Source of the DNA: RI-153 sp963752935
GTDB taxonomy: Bacteria > Chloroflexota > Anaerolineae > Caldilineales > Caldilineaceae
Direction: 5' to 3'
DNA: 64,000 bases
Assembly (NCBI GenBank): GCA_963752935.1
Contig: CAVWAL010000005.1
Coordinates: 62,001-126,000, forward strand
Shown here: piece by piece, positions 1 through 8,178 of the stretch
Layout: the number at the start of each line of letters is the position of its first letter
How positions within the stretch are numbered: position 1 is the stretch's first letter
Made by a program: the position numbers and the translations under genes
The notes under the pieces: model-generated
What the model was told of the DNA's origin: nothing
The model's database searches: none
What the model saw: the letters and a program-made list of their open reading frames with translations, nothing else

Positions 1-404
1 ACATAGCTGACGTGCGAAATGTTATTTGCTTCAGCCAGGGCATAAAGACCGACACCGTAGTAGACGGCGATACCCGAAAGAGTCTGCCCTTGGGTTACAG
101 TGTGGTAGAAGGCGCAGCCTATCGAAGCTCCGGGGATTTTCAGCTTTTGGCCCACGTAAATGTGGTTCGCATTGTAGATACCATTAGCCTGCATGATGCT
201 GTTGATTGAGACACCATAGGCAAGCGCAATCCGACTTAAGGTATCACCAGGGCGTACCGTATAGTAGTCGTAGTACGATGCAGTGGAACGCTCAATCGGA
301 GCCGCCAGCGAACGCTGTGGCATTGATGTCAGTAACACTGCAACTGCCAACAAAAACGCCAGCCCAACTTGCGCTGACCGTCGTCCAACACCTATCTTTA
401 ACAT
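1..404 (-). CDS. Secreted LysM-domain protein, 3' end beyond the window
   Basis: The reverse strand reads open from an ATG at 404 to the left edge (134 codons seen). An AAAGGAG ribosome site lies 6 nt before the ATG. The protein begins with a basic stretch and a hydrophobic signal peptide (roughly residues 1-35, ending near SLAAP). Two LysM modules follow: one from about YYTVRPGDTLSRIA to VGQKLKIPG, and a second starting at HTVTQGQTLSGIAVYYG. LysM modules bind N-acetylglucosamine-containing glycans such as peptidoglycan, so this is probably a wall-binding exported protein. Whether a catalytic domain follows cannot be seen. Coordinates are partial at the left edge. Confidence 0.85.
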   Translation of the reverse strand, partial: MLKIGVGRRSAQVGLAFLLAVAVLLTSMPQRSLAAPIERSTASYYDYYTVRPGDTLSRIALAYGVSINSIMQANGIYNANHIYVGQKLKIPGASIGCAFYHTVTQGQTLSGIAVYYGVGLYALAEANNISHVSY

Positions 405-588
405 TAACTGACTCCTTTCAAGCAGGCATGGTAAACACACACAAATTCTTGATCTATTGTACACGAAACCATGAAAGTTGCCACGTTAGAAAAAAGAACG
501 GGTATCACTCAAGTTGAGACCGGGTTTGAGCCTGCCGGAAGATTGCTGCTCCAAGTCTGAATCACACCCAAAACGAACAAAAGACTAT

Positions 589-1377
589 CTACATGCTAAG
601 GAACTCATAGAGCACTTGATTGGTTAACTCGGGCGCTTCGAGGGGAAAGTTATGACCCACGCCCGGCAAAATAAACGCTTCGGCATTGGGCAGGGTGGAG
701 GCCAGGAGCGATGCATTGCCCGGCGGCATGATGTTATCGTGTTCACCGCTGACGACCAGGGTGAAAGCATCAATGCGGTGAACACGATCGGCCCCGTCAT
801 ACTGAATAGCGGCCAACACTTGTGCGTGATAGGCATCCTTCGGCGCCGCAGTCGAAAGTTGATAAGCAACCAATTCTTCAAAGACTTCGGGCGATGCTTG
901 CGAAAAACCGGGAGCGGTCGCGGCAAGCAGAGTCTGTCGGACATCCTGCTCCGGATCGTTTCGCGGCGCCATGATCGCCAATGCTTCTGCGCTGATTGGA
1001 ACCGACGAGGGCCCCCCAAAAGAAGTGGCGGCCAACACCAGGCGCTCAATGTAGCCAGGGTAGTTGAGCGCCAACTCTTGGGCCACAAAGCCACCCAATG
1101 CGTGGCCAACCACATGTGCCCGCCGGATCGAGAGTGATTCAAGCAGACGCGCCGTGTCTTCTGCCATTTCCAACACCGTGTAGGGACCGGCCGGCTTGTC
1201 ACTACGACCGACTCCTCTGTTATCGAATGTGATCACCTGGAAGTAGGGCGAGAGCGCTTCGATCTGGTAACGCCAAAAACGCTGATCATAGCCCAAACCA
1301 GAAATGAGCAGCAAAGGCGTGCCCTCACCATGAATTTCGTAATAGAGATCAACCCCACCTGCCTGAACAATTGGCAT
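589..1377 (-). CDS. Alpha/beta-hydrolase fold protein with Ser-to-Ala nucleophile
   Basis: 262 residues. The start at 1377 is chosen because AGGAG precedes it and the protein then begins MPIVQAGGVDL, as family members do; upstream in-frame codons look noncoding. The fold is clear: an oxyanion-side motif near SGLGYDQ (26-32), FDNRGVGRSD (51-60), acid in SGEHDN and His in GVGHNFPLE. The nucleophile elbow reads GHALGG, with Ala93 where active members have Ser (codon GCA). The enzyme is therefore probably not a classical serine hydrolase; it may be inactive, use another chemistry, or carry a base error. It follows the methyltransferase by 19 nt in the same direction, so the two are probably cotranscribed. 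Confidence 0.85.
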   Translation of the reverse strand: MPIVQAGGVDLYYEIHGEGTPLLLISGLGYDQRFWRYQIEALSPYFQVITFDNRGVGRSDKPAGPYTVLEMAEDTARLLESLSIRRAHVVGHALGGFVAQELALNYPGYIERLVLAATSFGGPSSVPISAEALAIMAPRNDPEQDVRQTLLAATAPGFSQASPEVFEELVAYQLSTAAPKDAYHAQVLAAIQYDGADRVHRIDAFTLVVSGEHDNIMPPGNASLLASTLPNAEAFILPGVGHNFPLEAPELTNQVLYEFLSM

Positions 1378-1396
1378 AACAATTCTCCTACACAGT

Positions 1397-2167
1397 TCAT
1401 CGTTGAATTCGTGGCAACGTGTCCATTGCCTGATGTTTTTGGGCCCAGAGTAGCGTATAGAGCGAATGGCAGGGAATCGGTCCCTGCTCCAAGTCACGTT
1501 CGAGACGGGCTAGGCCGGCTGCGAAGGCAGCATCCGTAATCAAGTGTAATGCGGAATATGCCTTCTGACGATAGGCCTGTAGCTCGGTCAATAAGTAAGA
1601 ATGCTCGACTTCCGATTCATGCAAGTCGGTAAAACCGACCTGCGCCATCTCGGCGCGCAACTGCGCTATCTGCGGATAGCGGGCGAGTTCCAGGGGCACA
1701 GTAGCGGGGAAATGTGACGAAAGCGGGCGTCGCCGCCGGATGACCGATTCAGAATCGGTCACCGTACAGATCTTCCCGGCGGGCCGTAGCACTCGAAATG
1801 CTTCTGCAAAGTACGCAGGCCGATCCTGAACGTGATGGATTACATCGACCGAAAAAACAATGTCACAAGATGCATCAGGAAACGGCAGACGCTCCGCCTC
1901 TGCTTGCCGAAAACAGACGGTATCGCAGCGGCGGGCTGCGCGCTCCAGCATCTCTGCCGAAGGATCGATCCCAACACAGCGGCCTGCTAACAGGCCGGAT
2001 AGAGCGATGATGTAATTGCCGGTGCCGCAACCTACTTCCAGCAGATCCACTGCCGAATCAGCAGGGCAGAGGGTCAGCAGGCCGGCAAGCACACCCGGGT
2101 GAAGCTGCCGGTTCTGGGCATACGCCGCAGCAATTTTGTCATAGTCAATGCGAGTCGGTTTGTCCAT
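1397..2167 (-). CDS. Class I SAM-dependent methyltransferase
   Basis: 256 residues. The Rossmann-fold SAM site is visible as LLEVGCGTGNY (about 43-53), with the acidic strand-2 end at GIDPSAEM and a Methyltransf_11-type segment FPDASCDIVFSVDVIHHV. A typical post-motif FRVLRPAGKI follows. Such enzymes methylate small molecules, and the substrate cannot be told. It is the first gene of a probable two-gene unit with the alpha/beta-hydrolase-fold protein. A 10-bp hairpin sits immediately before the start (see separate entry). No strong Shine-Dalgarno sequence is seen apart from weak GGCGAAG next to the hairpin. Confidence 0.88.
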   Translation of the reverse strand: MDKPTRIDYDKIAAAYAQNRQLHPGVLAGLLTLCPADSAVDLLEVGCGTGNYIIALSGLLAGRCVGIDPSAEMLERAARRCDTVCFRQAEAERLPFPDASCDIVFSVDVIHHVQDRPAYFAEAFRVLRPAGKICTVTDSESVIRRRRPLSSHFPATVPLELARYPQIAQLRAEMAQVGFTDLHESEVEHSYLLTELQAYRQKAYSALHLITDAAFAAGLARLERDLEQGPIPCHSLYTLLWAQKHQAMDTLPRIQR

Positions 2168-2175
2168 AAGTCTTC

Positions 2176-2199
2176 GCCGATCTTGCCTACAAGATCGGC
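2176..2199 (-). promoter_or_regulatory. Hairpin in the methyltransferase leader
   Basis: GCCGATCTTG and CAAGATCGGC form a perfect 10-bp stem with a CCTA loop, ending 9 nt before the methyltransferase ATG at 2167. It could limit ribosome access or end transcription from upstream. It is not followed by a T tract, so an attenuator role is a guess. Confidence 0.4.
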
Positions 2200-2306
2200 T
2201 TCGTCGTTTACGACGCTCAGCCTCAGGTTAGTTTGCTCTATGGTATCACGGACAGCCGTTGGATATACCCGCAAAATGAATCAGATTTTTCTGGATAATA
2301 CTAACA

Positions 2307-2334
2307 GAGCCGGACTGCGATCGCAGTCCGGCTC
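2307..2334. terminator. Perfect palindrome, probable terminator after the cytochrome gene
   Basis: GAGCCGGACTGC, centre GATC, then GCAGTCCGGCTC is a perfect 28-bp palindrome lying 116 nt past the stop of the cytochrome gene. Reading the reverse strand, the stem is followed by TGTTAGTATTATCC, which is only weakly T-rich, so termination is likely but not textbook. Confidence 0.55.
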
Positions 2335-2449
2335 CGGGTAATACAAATGTACTTGTTCAGATAAGATGCACCGGTCAGGAAGAGTTCAGGCATTCAACGT
2401 TGATTTCGAAGGCGCCTTACCTGAAGCGAACCGGTTACAAACAGACTAC

Positions 2450-3004
2450 CTATTGAGCACTGTCGCCACGCAGCGTAAGCAGGTACGCAACAATATTCAT
2501 AATTTGCTCATCCGACAAGGTCTCGCCGTAGGTTTGCGGCATAATACCCGGGTTGTACCCCGGCACGATGAAGTCATTTGGCGCAACAATACTGTGATAA
2601 ATGTAGGCAGCGGGGCCATCACCGGCGGCAGCATGGCTCAGCGCAGAATTGGCTACATTGTACCAGGATGGCGCCACAGCCGTCTGGGCTGGATCAAGTT
2701 GGTGGCAGCCGATACAGCCATTTGCTGCTGTCAATTGTTGACCCTGTGCCGGATCGGCACTGGCGAGCAGCGGGAGTAGATCGTCGGCCAATCCCTGTAC
2801 AATCTCTTCTTCACTGAGGTTTGCGATGTTAGGCACCGCGGTCGGCGTTGGCGGCACAAACTCCTCACCGGCCCCCAAAGGAACCATATTGGGAGAAATC
2901 AACTGAGCATTCGAGTTAGGTGCACAGGCCGCAATAAGGCCCACGAAGACGACCAGAGCCAACACTATTGACAAACGCAAATGATTTTTCAAGAGTTGTC
3001 CCAT
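2450..3004 (-). CDS. Lipoprotein c-type cytochrome (class I)
   Basis: 184 residues. The ATG at 3004 has GGAGA 7 nt upstream, so it is preferred to an upstream TTG. The N-terminus is a lipoprotein signal ending in the lipobox LIAAC (Cys27), followed by a low-complexity linker (PPTPTAVPN). The mature part is a monoheme cytochrome: heme attachment CIGCH (97-101) and a likely axial Met155 in GIMPQ. It ends with the usual helix SDEQIMNIVAYLLTLR. It should sit on the outer face of the membrane and carry electrons in respiration. No oxidase or reductase genes adjoin it in this window, so its partner is unknown. Confidence 0.9.
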   Translation of the reverse strand: MGQLLKNHLRLSIVLALVVFVGLIAACAPNSNAQLISPNMVPLGAGEEFVPPTPTAVPNIANLSEEEIVQGLADDLLPLLASADPAQGQQLTAANGCIGCHQLDPAQTAVAPSWYNVANSALSHAAAGDGPAAYIYHSIVAPNDFIVPGYNPGIMPQTYGETLSDEQIMNIVAYLLTLRGDSAQ

Positions 3005-3179
3005 CAAAATTCTCCGTATCAACGGTGATCAGTACATTGTCCTGGGGTACGACATTCGGGAGGTGACCTATAGACGGCCTTTGGCAAAGCGGACTACAGT
3101 TTATCATGGCTTATCCCTAGACGCAATTTTCTGCGTAAAAATTCACAAGCTTTGTAACCGCTACCAGCGATCTTGATCA

Positions 3180-3228
3180 AATAATCCCCTGCAACGGGCT
3201 AACGGCAGGCCAGTTACAGGGGATTATT
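3180..3228. terminator. Stem-loop after the SH3 lipoprotein gene
   Basis: AATAATCCCCTG (3180-3191) pairs exactly with CAGGGGATTATT (3217-3228) around a 25-nt loop. On the forward strand TCTTTT follows. It lies between the cytochrome and SH3 lipoprotein genes, both on the reverse strand, and probably ends transcription of the lipoprotein gene. Confidence 0.6.
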
Positions 3229-3307
3229 TCTTTTAACCAGATAGGCCGGGCCCCACTATCGGGGCGATCCTATCAGTTGTTGAGAAGACCGTCGACAGAC
3301 TGGAGCA

Positions 3308-4183
3308 TTAACCACCGCTGGCCGGAGTGGGGGCAGTGGGCACGTTCGTGGTCACTGGAATGGATGATTCATCCCCCGTCACCACCACCAGCGGTGCGCT
3401 AATCCAGCCGACCTGGCCTTCGCCCCGATCCAGCAAGTACCAATCGCCTGCCTCATTCTTTGCCAGAATGGGGAAGCTATCGCCCTCCACCACAACCCGA
3501 ATGATTGGGAAGTCGGTGCCTGGTCCTGTGCGGAGATTGACACACGGTCGCGCTACTGTTGCTACCGCTGATTCCATTTCGGCCACTGGTGTCGCCGTTG
3601 CTTCCGATTCGGGAGCCGCCGTCGCCGTTGCTTCCGGTTCCGGCATGGTGGTTGCGGTTGGCTCTGGTTCCGGTGTATTGGTCGGTTCTGGTTCCGGTGT
3701 ATTGGTCGGTTCCGGTTCCGGTGTATTGGTCGGTTCTGGTTCCGGTGTGTTGGTCGGCTCCGGTTCCGGCGTATTGGTCGGTTCTGGTTCCGGTGTGTTG
3801 GTCGGTTCCGGTTCCGGTGTATTGGTCGGTTCTGGTTCCGGTGTATTGGTCGGTTCCGGTTCCGGCGTATTGGTCGGTTCCGGTTCCGGCGTATTGGTCG
3901 GTTCTGGTTCCGGTGTATTGGTCGGTTCTGGTTCCGGCGTATTGGTCGGTTCCGGTTCCGGTGTATTGGTCGGTTCCGGTTCCGGTGTGTTGGTCGGTTC
4001 CGGTTCCGGTGTATTGGTCGGTGTCATCTGTTGAGCAACGTCGACACTAACCGCTGGTACGGCTCGACCTGCACCTATCCCAACCAGCAGGCGGGTGGTG
4101 GGTACGCAGCCGGCAAAAATCAGTGTAGCCGCCAGCACGGAGACAACAGACCACACTCTTACTTTACGCGAAAACGTAGACAC
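3308..4183 (-). CDS. Lipoprotein with TNTPEPEP repeat stalk and SH3b domain
   Basis: 291 residues from a GTG at 4183 with AGAAAGG upstream. A lipoprotein signal ends at LIFAGC (Cys26). From about residue 54 there are fifteen perfect TNTPEPEP repeats, then degenerate TATTMPEPEATATAAPESE units. A bacterial SH3b domain follows, recognisable by VNLRTGPGTDFPIIRVV, GDWYLLDRGEGQVGWI and a strand ending VVVTG. SH3b domains usually bind wall peptides or glycans. The Pro/Thr/Glu-rich stretch should be an extended stalk holding the domain away from the membrane. A short disordered tail ends in PTPASGG. Confidence 0.9.
   Translation of the reverse strand: MSTFSRKVRVWSVVSVLAATLIFAGCVPTTRLLVGIGAGRAVPAVSVDVAQQMTPTNTPEPEPTNTPEPEPTNTPEPEPTNTPEPEPTNTPEPEPTNTPEPEPTNTPEPEPTNTPEPEPTNTPEPEPTNTPEPEPTNTPEPEPTNTPEPEPTNTPEPEPTNTPEPEPTNTPEPEPTATTMPEPEATATAAPESEATATPVAEMESAVATVARPCVNLRTGPGTDFPIIRVVVEGDSFPILAKNEAGDWYLLDRGEGQVGWISAPLVVVTGDESSIPVTTNVPTAPTPASGG
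3664..4023. repeat. 15 tandem copies of a 24-bp coding repeat
   Basis: Fifteen 24-bp units encode TNTPEPEP on the reverse strand. They differ only at synonymous positions (for example GTATTG, GTGTTG, GCGTAT variants), so the peptide is identical in all. No unique spacers separate the units, which rules out a CRISPR array. Copy number is likely to vary between strains by slippage or recombination. Confidence 0.95.
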
Positions 4184-4489
4184 GGGATAGCCTTTCTGTG
4201 AAACAGCAATGTTGAATCGATACAGTCATCTATTGTCTGCCCTGAAATTCTTTATGCCAATTCGATTGACCAGAAACACGAAATGGCTCTCCACCAAATT
4301 TCAGGATAGATTCTCTGTTAACGTTCAGATAGTGAATTATCGAACGTGCTCAATGATTATAGAAAGCCTGCGGTAGAGCGCAAGTTTTACATGGACCGAA
4401 AACAAATGATTGTGCAGGCCATGCAAAAGGTGCATACCGTATGGAGCGAATCCTTCCGCCAGGGAGCGGTTCGACGGCACGCACAGCGT
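4184..4489. other. Intergenic stretch without a recognised gene
   Basis: About 300 bases between the SH3 lipoprotein and the fructose bisphosphatase gene. Short complementary segments CCTGAAATT and AATTTCAGG lie about 50 nt apart but may be chance. No RNA gene, promoter of good quality or coding remnant was recognised. Confidence 0.4.
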
Positions 4490-5551
4490 TTAGCCGTACT
4501 TGGCGATGAACTCTTCCGCTTTCTGCACAAGTTCTTGATTGCCGACAAAGAAAGGAACGCGCTGATGAAGCGATGAAGGCTGAATGTCCAGGATACGCTG
4601 CCCGCCACTTGACGCCGCGCCGCCGGCCTGTTCCGCCAGGAAGGCCATCGGCGCACACTCATAGACAAGTCGAAGCTTGCCGTTTGATTCTTTGCCGTCC
4701 TTTGAATCGGCCGGATAGTAAAAAACACCACCCGTCAAAAGGTTCCGGTGGAAGTCTGCCACCATCGATCCAATGTAGCGCATCGAGAGTGGCCTGCTGT
4801 TTGCCTCATCCTTGCCCTGCAACCATTCAGTATACCGCTGCACGCCCTCTGACCAATAGCGTTCATAGCCTTGATTGGTGCTGTAATACTTGGGCTTGTG
4901 GGGGAAGCGAATATTGGGGTGTGAGAGGAAAAACTCACCCACGCCTGGATCGAGTGTAAACCCGTGTACGCCCTGACCTGTCGAGTAGACCAACATCGTA
5001 CTGGCGCCATAGATGACGTAACCGGCAGCCACCAGATCTCGCCCTACTTGCAAACAGTCTTCCAAAGTGCCGCGCCCGGATTGGCTCTTGCGGCGATAGA
5101 TCGCAAAGATGGTCCCAATGCTCACATTGACGTCAATATTGGATGATCCGTCCAACGGATCGTAGAGGAGAACATAGGGGCCGGCCTCATAATGATCGGG
5201 GATGGTGAGGATATTAGGATGCTCCTCTGACGCCATGACAGCAATACGCCCCGTATGATCATTGAGTTTGAAAAGGATACTATCTGCGTACTCATCAAGT
5301 TTTTGGACGACTTCGCCCTGCACGTTTTCGCGGCCGGTGCTGCCCAGGATCTCCACCAAACCGGCACGCGTGGTGCGGGTGGCGATGATCTTGGCCGCCA
5401 AGGCAATATCATAAAGGATATTGGTCAACGTTCCTGTTGCGCCGGGGTAGCCTTTCTGACGATCAAGAATAAACCGCTCAATGGTGATAATTTTGTTGAG
5501 ATAAGGATCATCGATCTGAACAGGGTTGCGTCCCTGGAGTGTGCCGGCCAT
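4490..5551 (-). CDS. fbp: Class I fructose-1,6-bisphosphatase
   Basis: 353 residues. Two ATGs lie close together (5557 and 5551); the second has GAGGAG at proper spacing, while the first abuts it. Signatures of the class I enzyme are clear: metal-binding DPLDGSSNIDVNVSIGTIF region (with Glu in ASEEH just before), GAST at the substrate loop, and the C-terminal Lys/Arg-rich GKLRLVYECAPMAFLAEQAGG. It removes the 1-phosphate from fructose 1,6-bisphosphate in gluconeogenesis or sugar recycling. It stands alone, with no carbon-fixation genes beside it. Length is normal for the family. Confidence 0.96.
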   Translation of the reverse strand: MAGTLQGRNPVQIDDPYLNKIITIERFILDRQKGYPGATGTLTNILYDIALAAKIIATRTTRAGLVEILGSTGRENVQGEVVQKLDEYADSILFKLNDHTGRIAVMASEEHPNILTIPDHYEAGPYVLLYDPLDGSSNIDVNVSIGTIFAIYRRKSQSGRGTLEDCLQVGRDLVAAGYVIYGASTMLVYSTGQGVHGFTLDPGVGEFFLSHPNIRFPHKPKYYSTNQGYERYWSEGVQRYTEWLQGKDEANSRPLSMRYIGSMVADFHRNLLTGGVFYYPADSKDGKESNGKLRLVYECAPMAFLAEQAGGAASSGGQRILDIQPSSLHQRVPFFVGNQELVQKAEEFIAKYG

Positions 5552-5784
5552 GGGCATCTCCTCTATTTGGATGAAAAAATCGGGGTGTTGGTTGAATTTG
5601 CATTAGTCTGTGTTGACAGTTCACAGGGTTTCTCTGGTCAATTGGGCGGTGCGCGAAAACACGCCAGGAGATTGCCCTGTCCTGTCAACAGAACATGAGA
5701 AGAGGAAATCACAAAAGAAAGCGCAATGCGTACCCGAAAGAAGATCGTCAAGGCGGTTACGCATTACGAGTATCGAACTTGAAT

Positions 5785-6543
5785 CTATTCAGGAGCGACG
5801 GTGCGCTGTCGTCTGGCGGTGTAAAGAACAATGCTGCCCGCAACGGCAGCGTTGAGGCTTTCGACGCGACCAAGCATGGGCAGACTGATCAGGAAATCAC
5901 ATTTTTCACGGGTCAGGCGGCTCAGGCCACTGCCTTCGCTGCCGACAACGACGGCGAGTGCGCCGGTAAGATCTACCTTGTCGAGTGGCTGGGTATCGTC
6001 GCCCATGTCGAGACCGGCGATCCAGACATTCGCGCTCTTAAGAGCCTCAATCGTCCGATTCAGGTTGGTGACCTGTGCTACCATCAGATGTTCCACGGCA
6101 CCGGCACTGGCGTTGCTCACCGCCGGTGTAATGCCCGCGGCCCGACGGTCGGGGATGACGATCCCGTTGACGCCCATCGCTTCGGCTGTGCGGATCAATG
6201 TACCCAGATTCTGCGGATCCTGTACGTGATCGAGCAGCAGAAACAGAGGAGCGTTCCCGCGCCGAGCCTGCGCCAGGAGCGCGTCCAGATCGACGTAGGG
6301 ATAGTCGCCTACCTCTAGCGCCACGCCCTGATGATTCACATTTAGTTCTTTGAGTCGGTCAAAGACGCCGCCGCGGATGGTGCGGATGGGCAACGAAGCG
6401 CCTTCACTGAGGGCAACGATCTCGCCAACGATGCCGCGCTGTTGGGCACCTTCATCGCCTTCGAGCCACAACCGGTAGAAGTGACGACGACCGGCGCGCA
6501 GGGCTTCCAGTGCAGCATGACGGCCTGCCAGGAGTTCGCTCAT
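5785..6543 (-). CDS. rlmB: TrmH/SpoU-family 23S rRNA 2'-O-methyltransferase (RlmB-like)
   Basis: 252 residues. The ATG at 6543 overlaps the cysS stop in an ATGA junction, indicating translational coupling. An N-terminal substrate-binding domain (about 1-75, starting LLAGRHAALEAL) precedes the knotted SPOUT domain with motif 1 NLGTLIRTAEAMG, motif 2 VVVGSEGSGLSRL and motif 3 ISLPMLGRVESLNAAVA. These are the features of RlmB, which methylates the ribose of G2251 in 23S rRNA. The cysS-rlmB order is common in bacteria and supports the call. Confidence 0.93.
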   Translation of the reverse strand: MSELLAGRHAALEALRAGRRHFYRLWLEGDEGAQQRGIVGEIVALSEGASLPIRTIRGGVFDRLKELNVNHQGVALEVGDYPYVDLDALLAQARRGNAPLFLLLDHVQDPQNLGTLIRTAEAMGVNGIVIPDRRAAGITPAVSNASAGAVEHLMVAQVTNLNRTIEALKSANVWIAGLDMGDDTQPLDKVDLTGALAVVVGSEGSGLSRLTREKCDFLISLPMLGRVESLNAAVAGSIVLYTARRQRTVAPE

Positions 6544-7955
6544 GAGGATGGTTCCTCGTAGCGCCACTGCGTGCCTTCGGGCGTATCGTCTAGAGAGACC
6601 GACAGTTCAGCCAGATCGTTGCGGATCTTGTCGGCCAATGCCCACTGTTTCTGGCTGCGCAGATCGGCGCGGATCTGTACCAGCAGATCAATAAATGGCT
6701 TGGCGGCCATTTGCACACCACTGCTAGATTCTTCGACGTAGAGTGTCAGCCCCAGCACACCGGCCAATTCGCGGAACGTGCGTTGCGCCGTCTCAAAGAA
6801 AGGGCCACCCACCCCGGCGCTACGCGCACTGTTGATGGCGCGTACCATCTCGAAAAGGACGGCCAATGCACTGGCCGTGTTGAAATCATCGTCCATGGCG
6901 TCAATGAAGGCAGCGCGGGCCTTTTCGGTTGCCTCACGCAACGTGTCCGCGTCTTCGCCGACACTCTTGCCACCGGTGGGCGGCCGTAGAGCCGTACGCA
7001 GACGGGTCAACGATCGCTCTGCGCTGGAAATCGTTTCGTCGGTATACATGACCGGTTTGCGGTAATGGCCCGAAAAGACGAGCAGACGCAAGGCATCCGC
7101 CGAGTGTTCGCGCAGGAATTCATCGATGGTGATGAGATTACCAAGCGACTTGCTCATCTTCTCACCGCCCAACTGCAGCATGCCATTGTGCATCCAAAAG
7201 CGTGCAAAGGGTTGGCCGGTGAGGCTCTCACTCTGAGCGATCTCGTTTTCGTGGTGCGGGAAGATCAGATCGTTGCCGCCACCGTGAATGTCAATGGTAT
7301 CGCCCAGGTGGTGCAGACACATAGCAGAGCACTCGATGTGCCAACCAGGGCGGCCCGAGCCCCACGGGCTATCCCACGAGGGTTCGCCAGGCTTCGCGGC
7401 CTTCCACAGGGCAAAGTCGGCGACATTCTCTTTACGTTCATTGCTGGCTACGCGCGTACCGGCAATGGCTTCTCCCTGGCTGCGTCCACTGAGTTTGCCA
7501 TAGTCATCGTCGTTGCCCACACGGAAGTAGACGCTGCCCTCCATCTCGTAGGCATACCCCTCTTCCCCCAACTCCTGGATCACCTCGATGATTTGGGGGA
7601 TCTCATTGGTCACCCGGGGGTACTCGTCGGCGGGCAGGATGTTGAGATCGGCCAGGTGTTCGAGATATTTCTGGGCATAGCGATCGGCTAATTCAAAGGG
7701 ATCTTCACCCAATTGTTCGGCACGATTGATGATTTTGTCATCGACGTCGGTGAAATTGGTGACATAATGAACAGCGTAGCCACGAAATTGGAGATAACGA
7801 CGAACCATATCGAAAACGGTGGCGCTCATAGCGTGGCCGATGTGTGCGTCGGCGTAGACTGTAGGGCCGCACACATACATTCGGACCTTGCCTTCTTCAA
7901 CAGTCTCAAACGGTTCTTCTTTGCGGGTCAAGGTGTTATAGATGCGCAAGCTCAT
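6540..7955 (-). CDS. cysS: Cysteinyl-tRNA synthetase
   Basis: 471 residues from the ATG at 7955 (AGGAA upstream; the further upstream extension is not family-like). The class I signatures are HIGH in YADAHIGHAMS and KMSKS in GGEKMSKSLGNL. Zinc ligands are visible in VCGPTV, HIECSAMCL and HHEN. The DALR helical domain covers the last third. The enzyme charges tRNA-Cys with cysteine in the cytosol. It is the upstream gene of a coupled pair with rlmB. Confidence 0.97.
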   Translation of the reverse strand: MSLRIYNTLTRKEEPFETVEEGKVRMYVCGPTVYADAHIGHAMSATVFDMVRRYLQFRGYAVHYVTNFTDVDDKIINRAEQLGEDPFELADRYAQKYLEHLADLNILPADEYPRVTNEIPQIIEVIQELGEEGYAYEMEGSVYFRVGNDDDYGKLSGRSQGEAIAGTRVASNERKENVADFALWKAAKPGEPSWDSPWGSGRPGWHIECSAMCLHHLGDTIDIHGGGNDLIFPHHENEIAQSESLTGQPFARFWMHNGMLQLGGEKMSKSLGNLITIDEFLREHSADALRLLVFSGHYRKPVMYTDETISSAERSLTRLRTALRPPTGGKSVGEDADTLREATEKARAAFIDAMDDDFNTASALAVLFEMVRAINSARSAGVGGPFFETAQRTFRELAGVLGLTLYVEESSSGVQMAAKPFIDLLVQIRADLRSQKQWALADKIRNDLAELSVSLDDTPEGTQWRYEEPSS

Positions 7956-8012
7956 AAATCGCTTTCCTGAAGAGCATGTAAAAAGGCGCTCGATGATTTC
8001 CAATCATTCTTC

Positions 8013-8035
8013 CGATGCAACGCATGGTTGCATCG
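8013..8035. terminator. Stem-loop between the PIN/TRAM gene and cysS
   Basis: CGATGCAAC and GTTGCATCG form a 9-bp stem with a GCATG loop in the 223-bp gap between the PIN/TRAM stop and cysS start. No T run follows on the reverse strand, so it may be a terminator or a leader structure. No T-box specifier or antiterminator pattern was recognised. Confidence 0.35.
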
Positions 8036-8178
8036 ACTATCGATGGTACACCGGCTATCGGCAGGGTTTCTGTTGGGTTCCCTCCATCCGTAGCCAAGGT
8101 TATCGTATATCAGGACCAGTCTAAATGCACAGTTTTGGTTGTAGTGACAGCAACTCTTACCAGCGCCGCCACAATCCA

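Noticed and set aside
3664..4023. Possible CRISPR array from regular 24-bp repeats
   Set aside because: Units are contiguous with no unique spacers and encode an in-frame octapeptide of a lipoprotein; no cas genes are near.
3327..4034. Forward-strand open frame with GSGSGVLV repeats
   Set aside because: It is the antisense shadow of the TNTPEPEP lipoprotein, which has a signal peptide, SH3b domain and ribosome site on the other strand.
5695..6318. Forward open frame of 207 codons
   Set aside because: It is antisense to rlmB, whose three SPOUT motifs are intact.
7956..8178. T-box leader before cysS
   Set aside because: A small hairpin exists, but no T-box sequence, specifier loop or antiterminator could be recognised.
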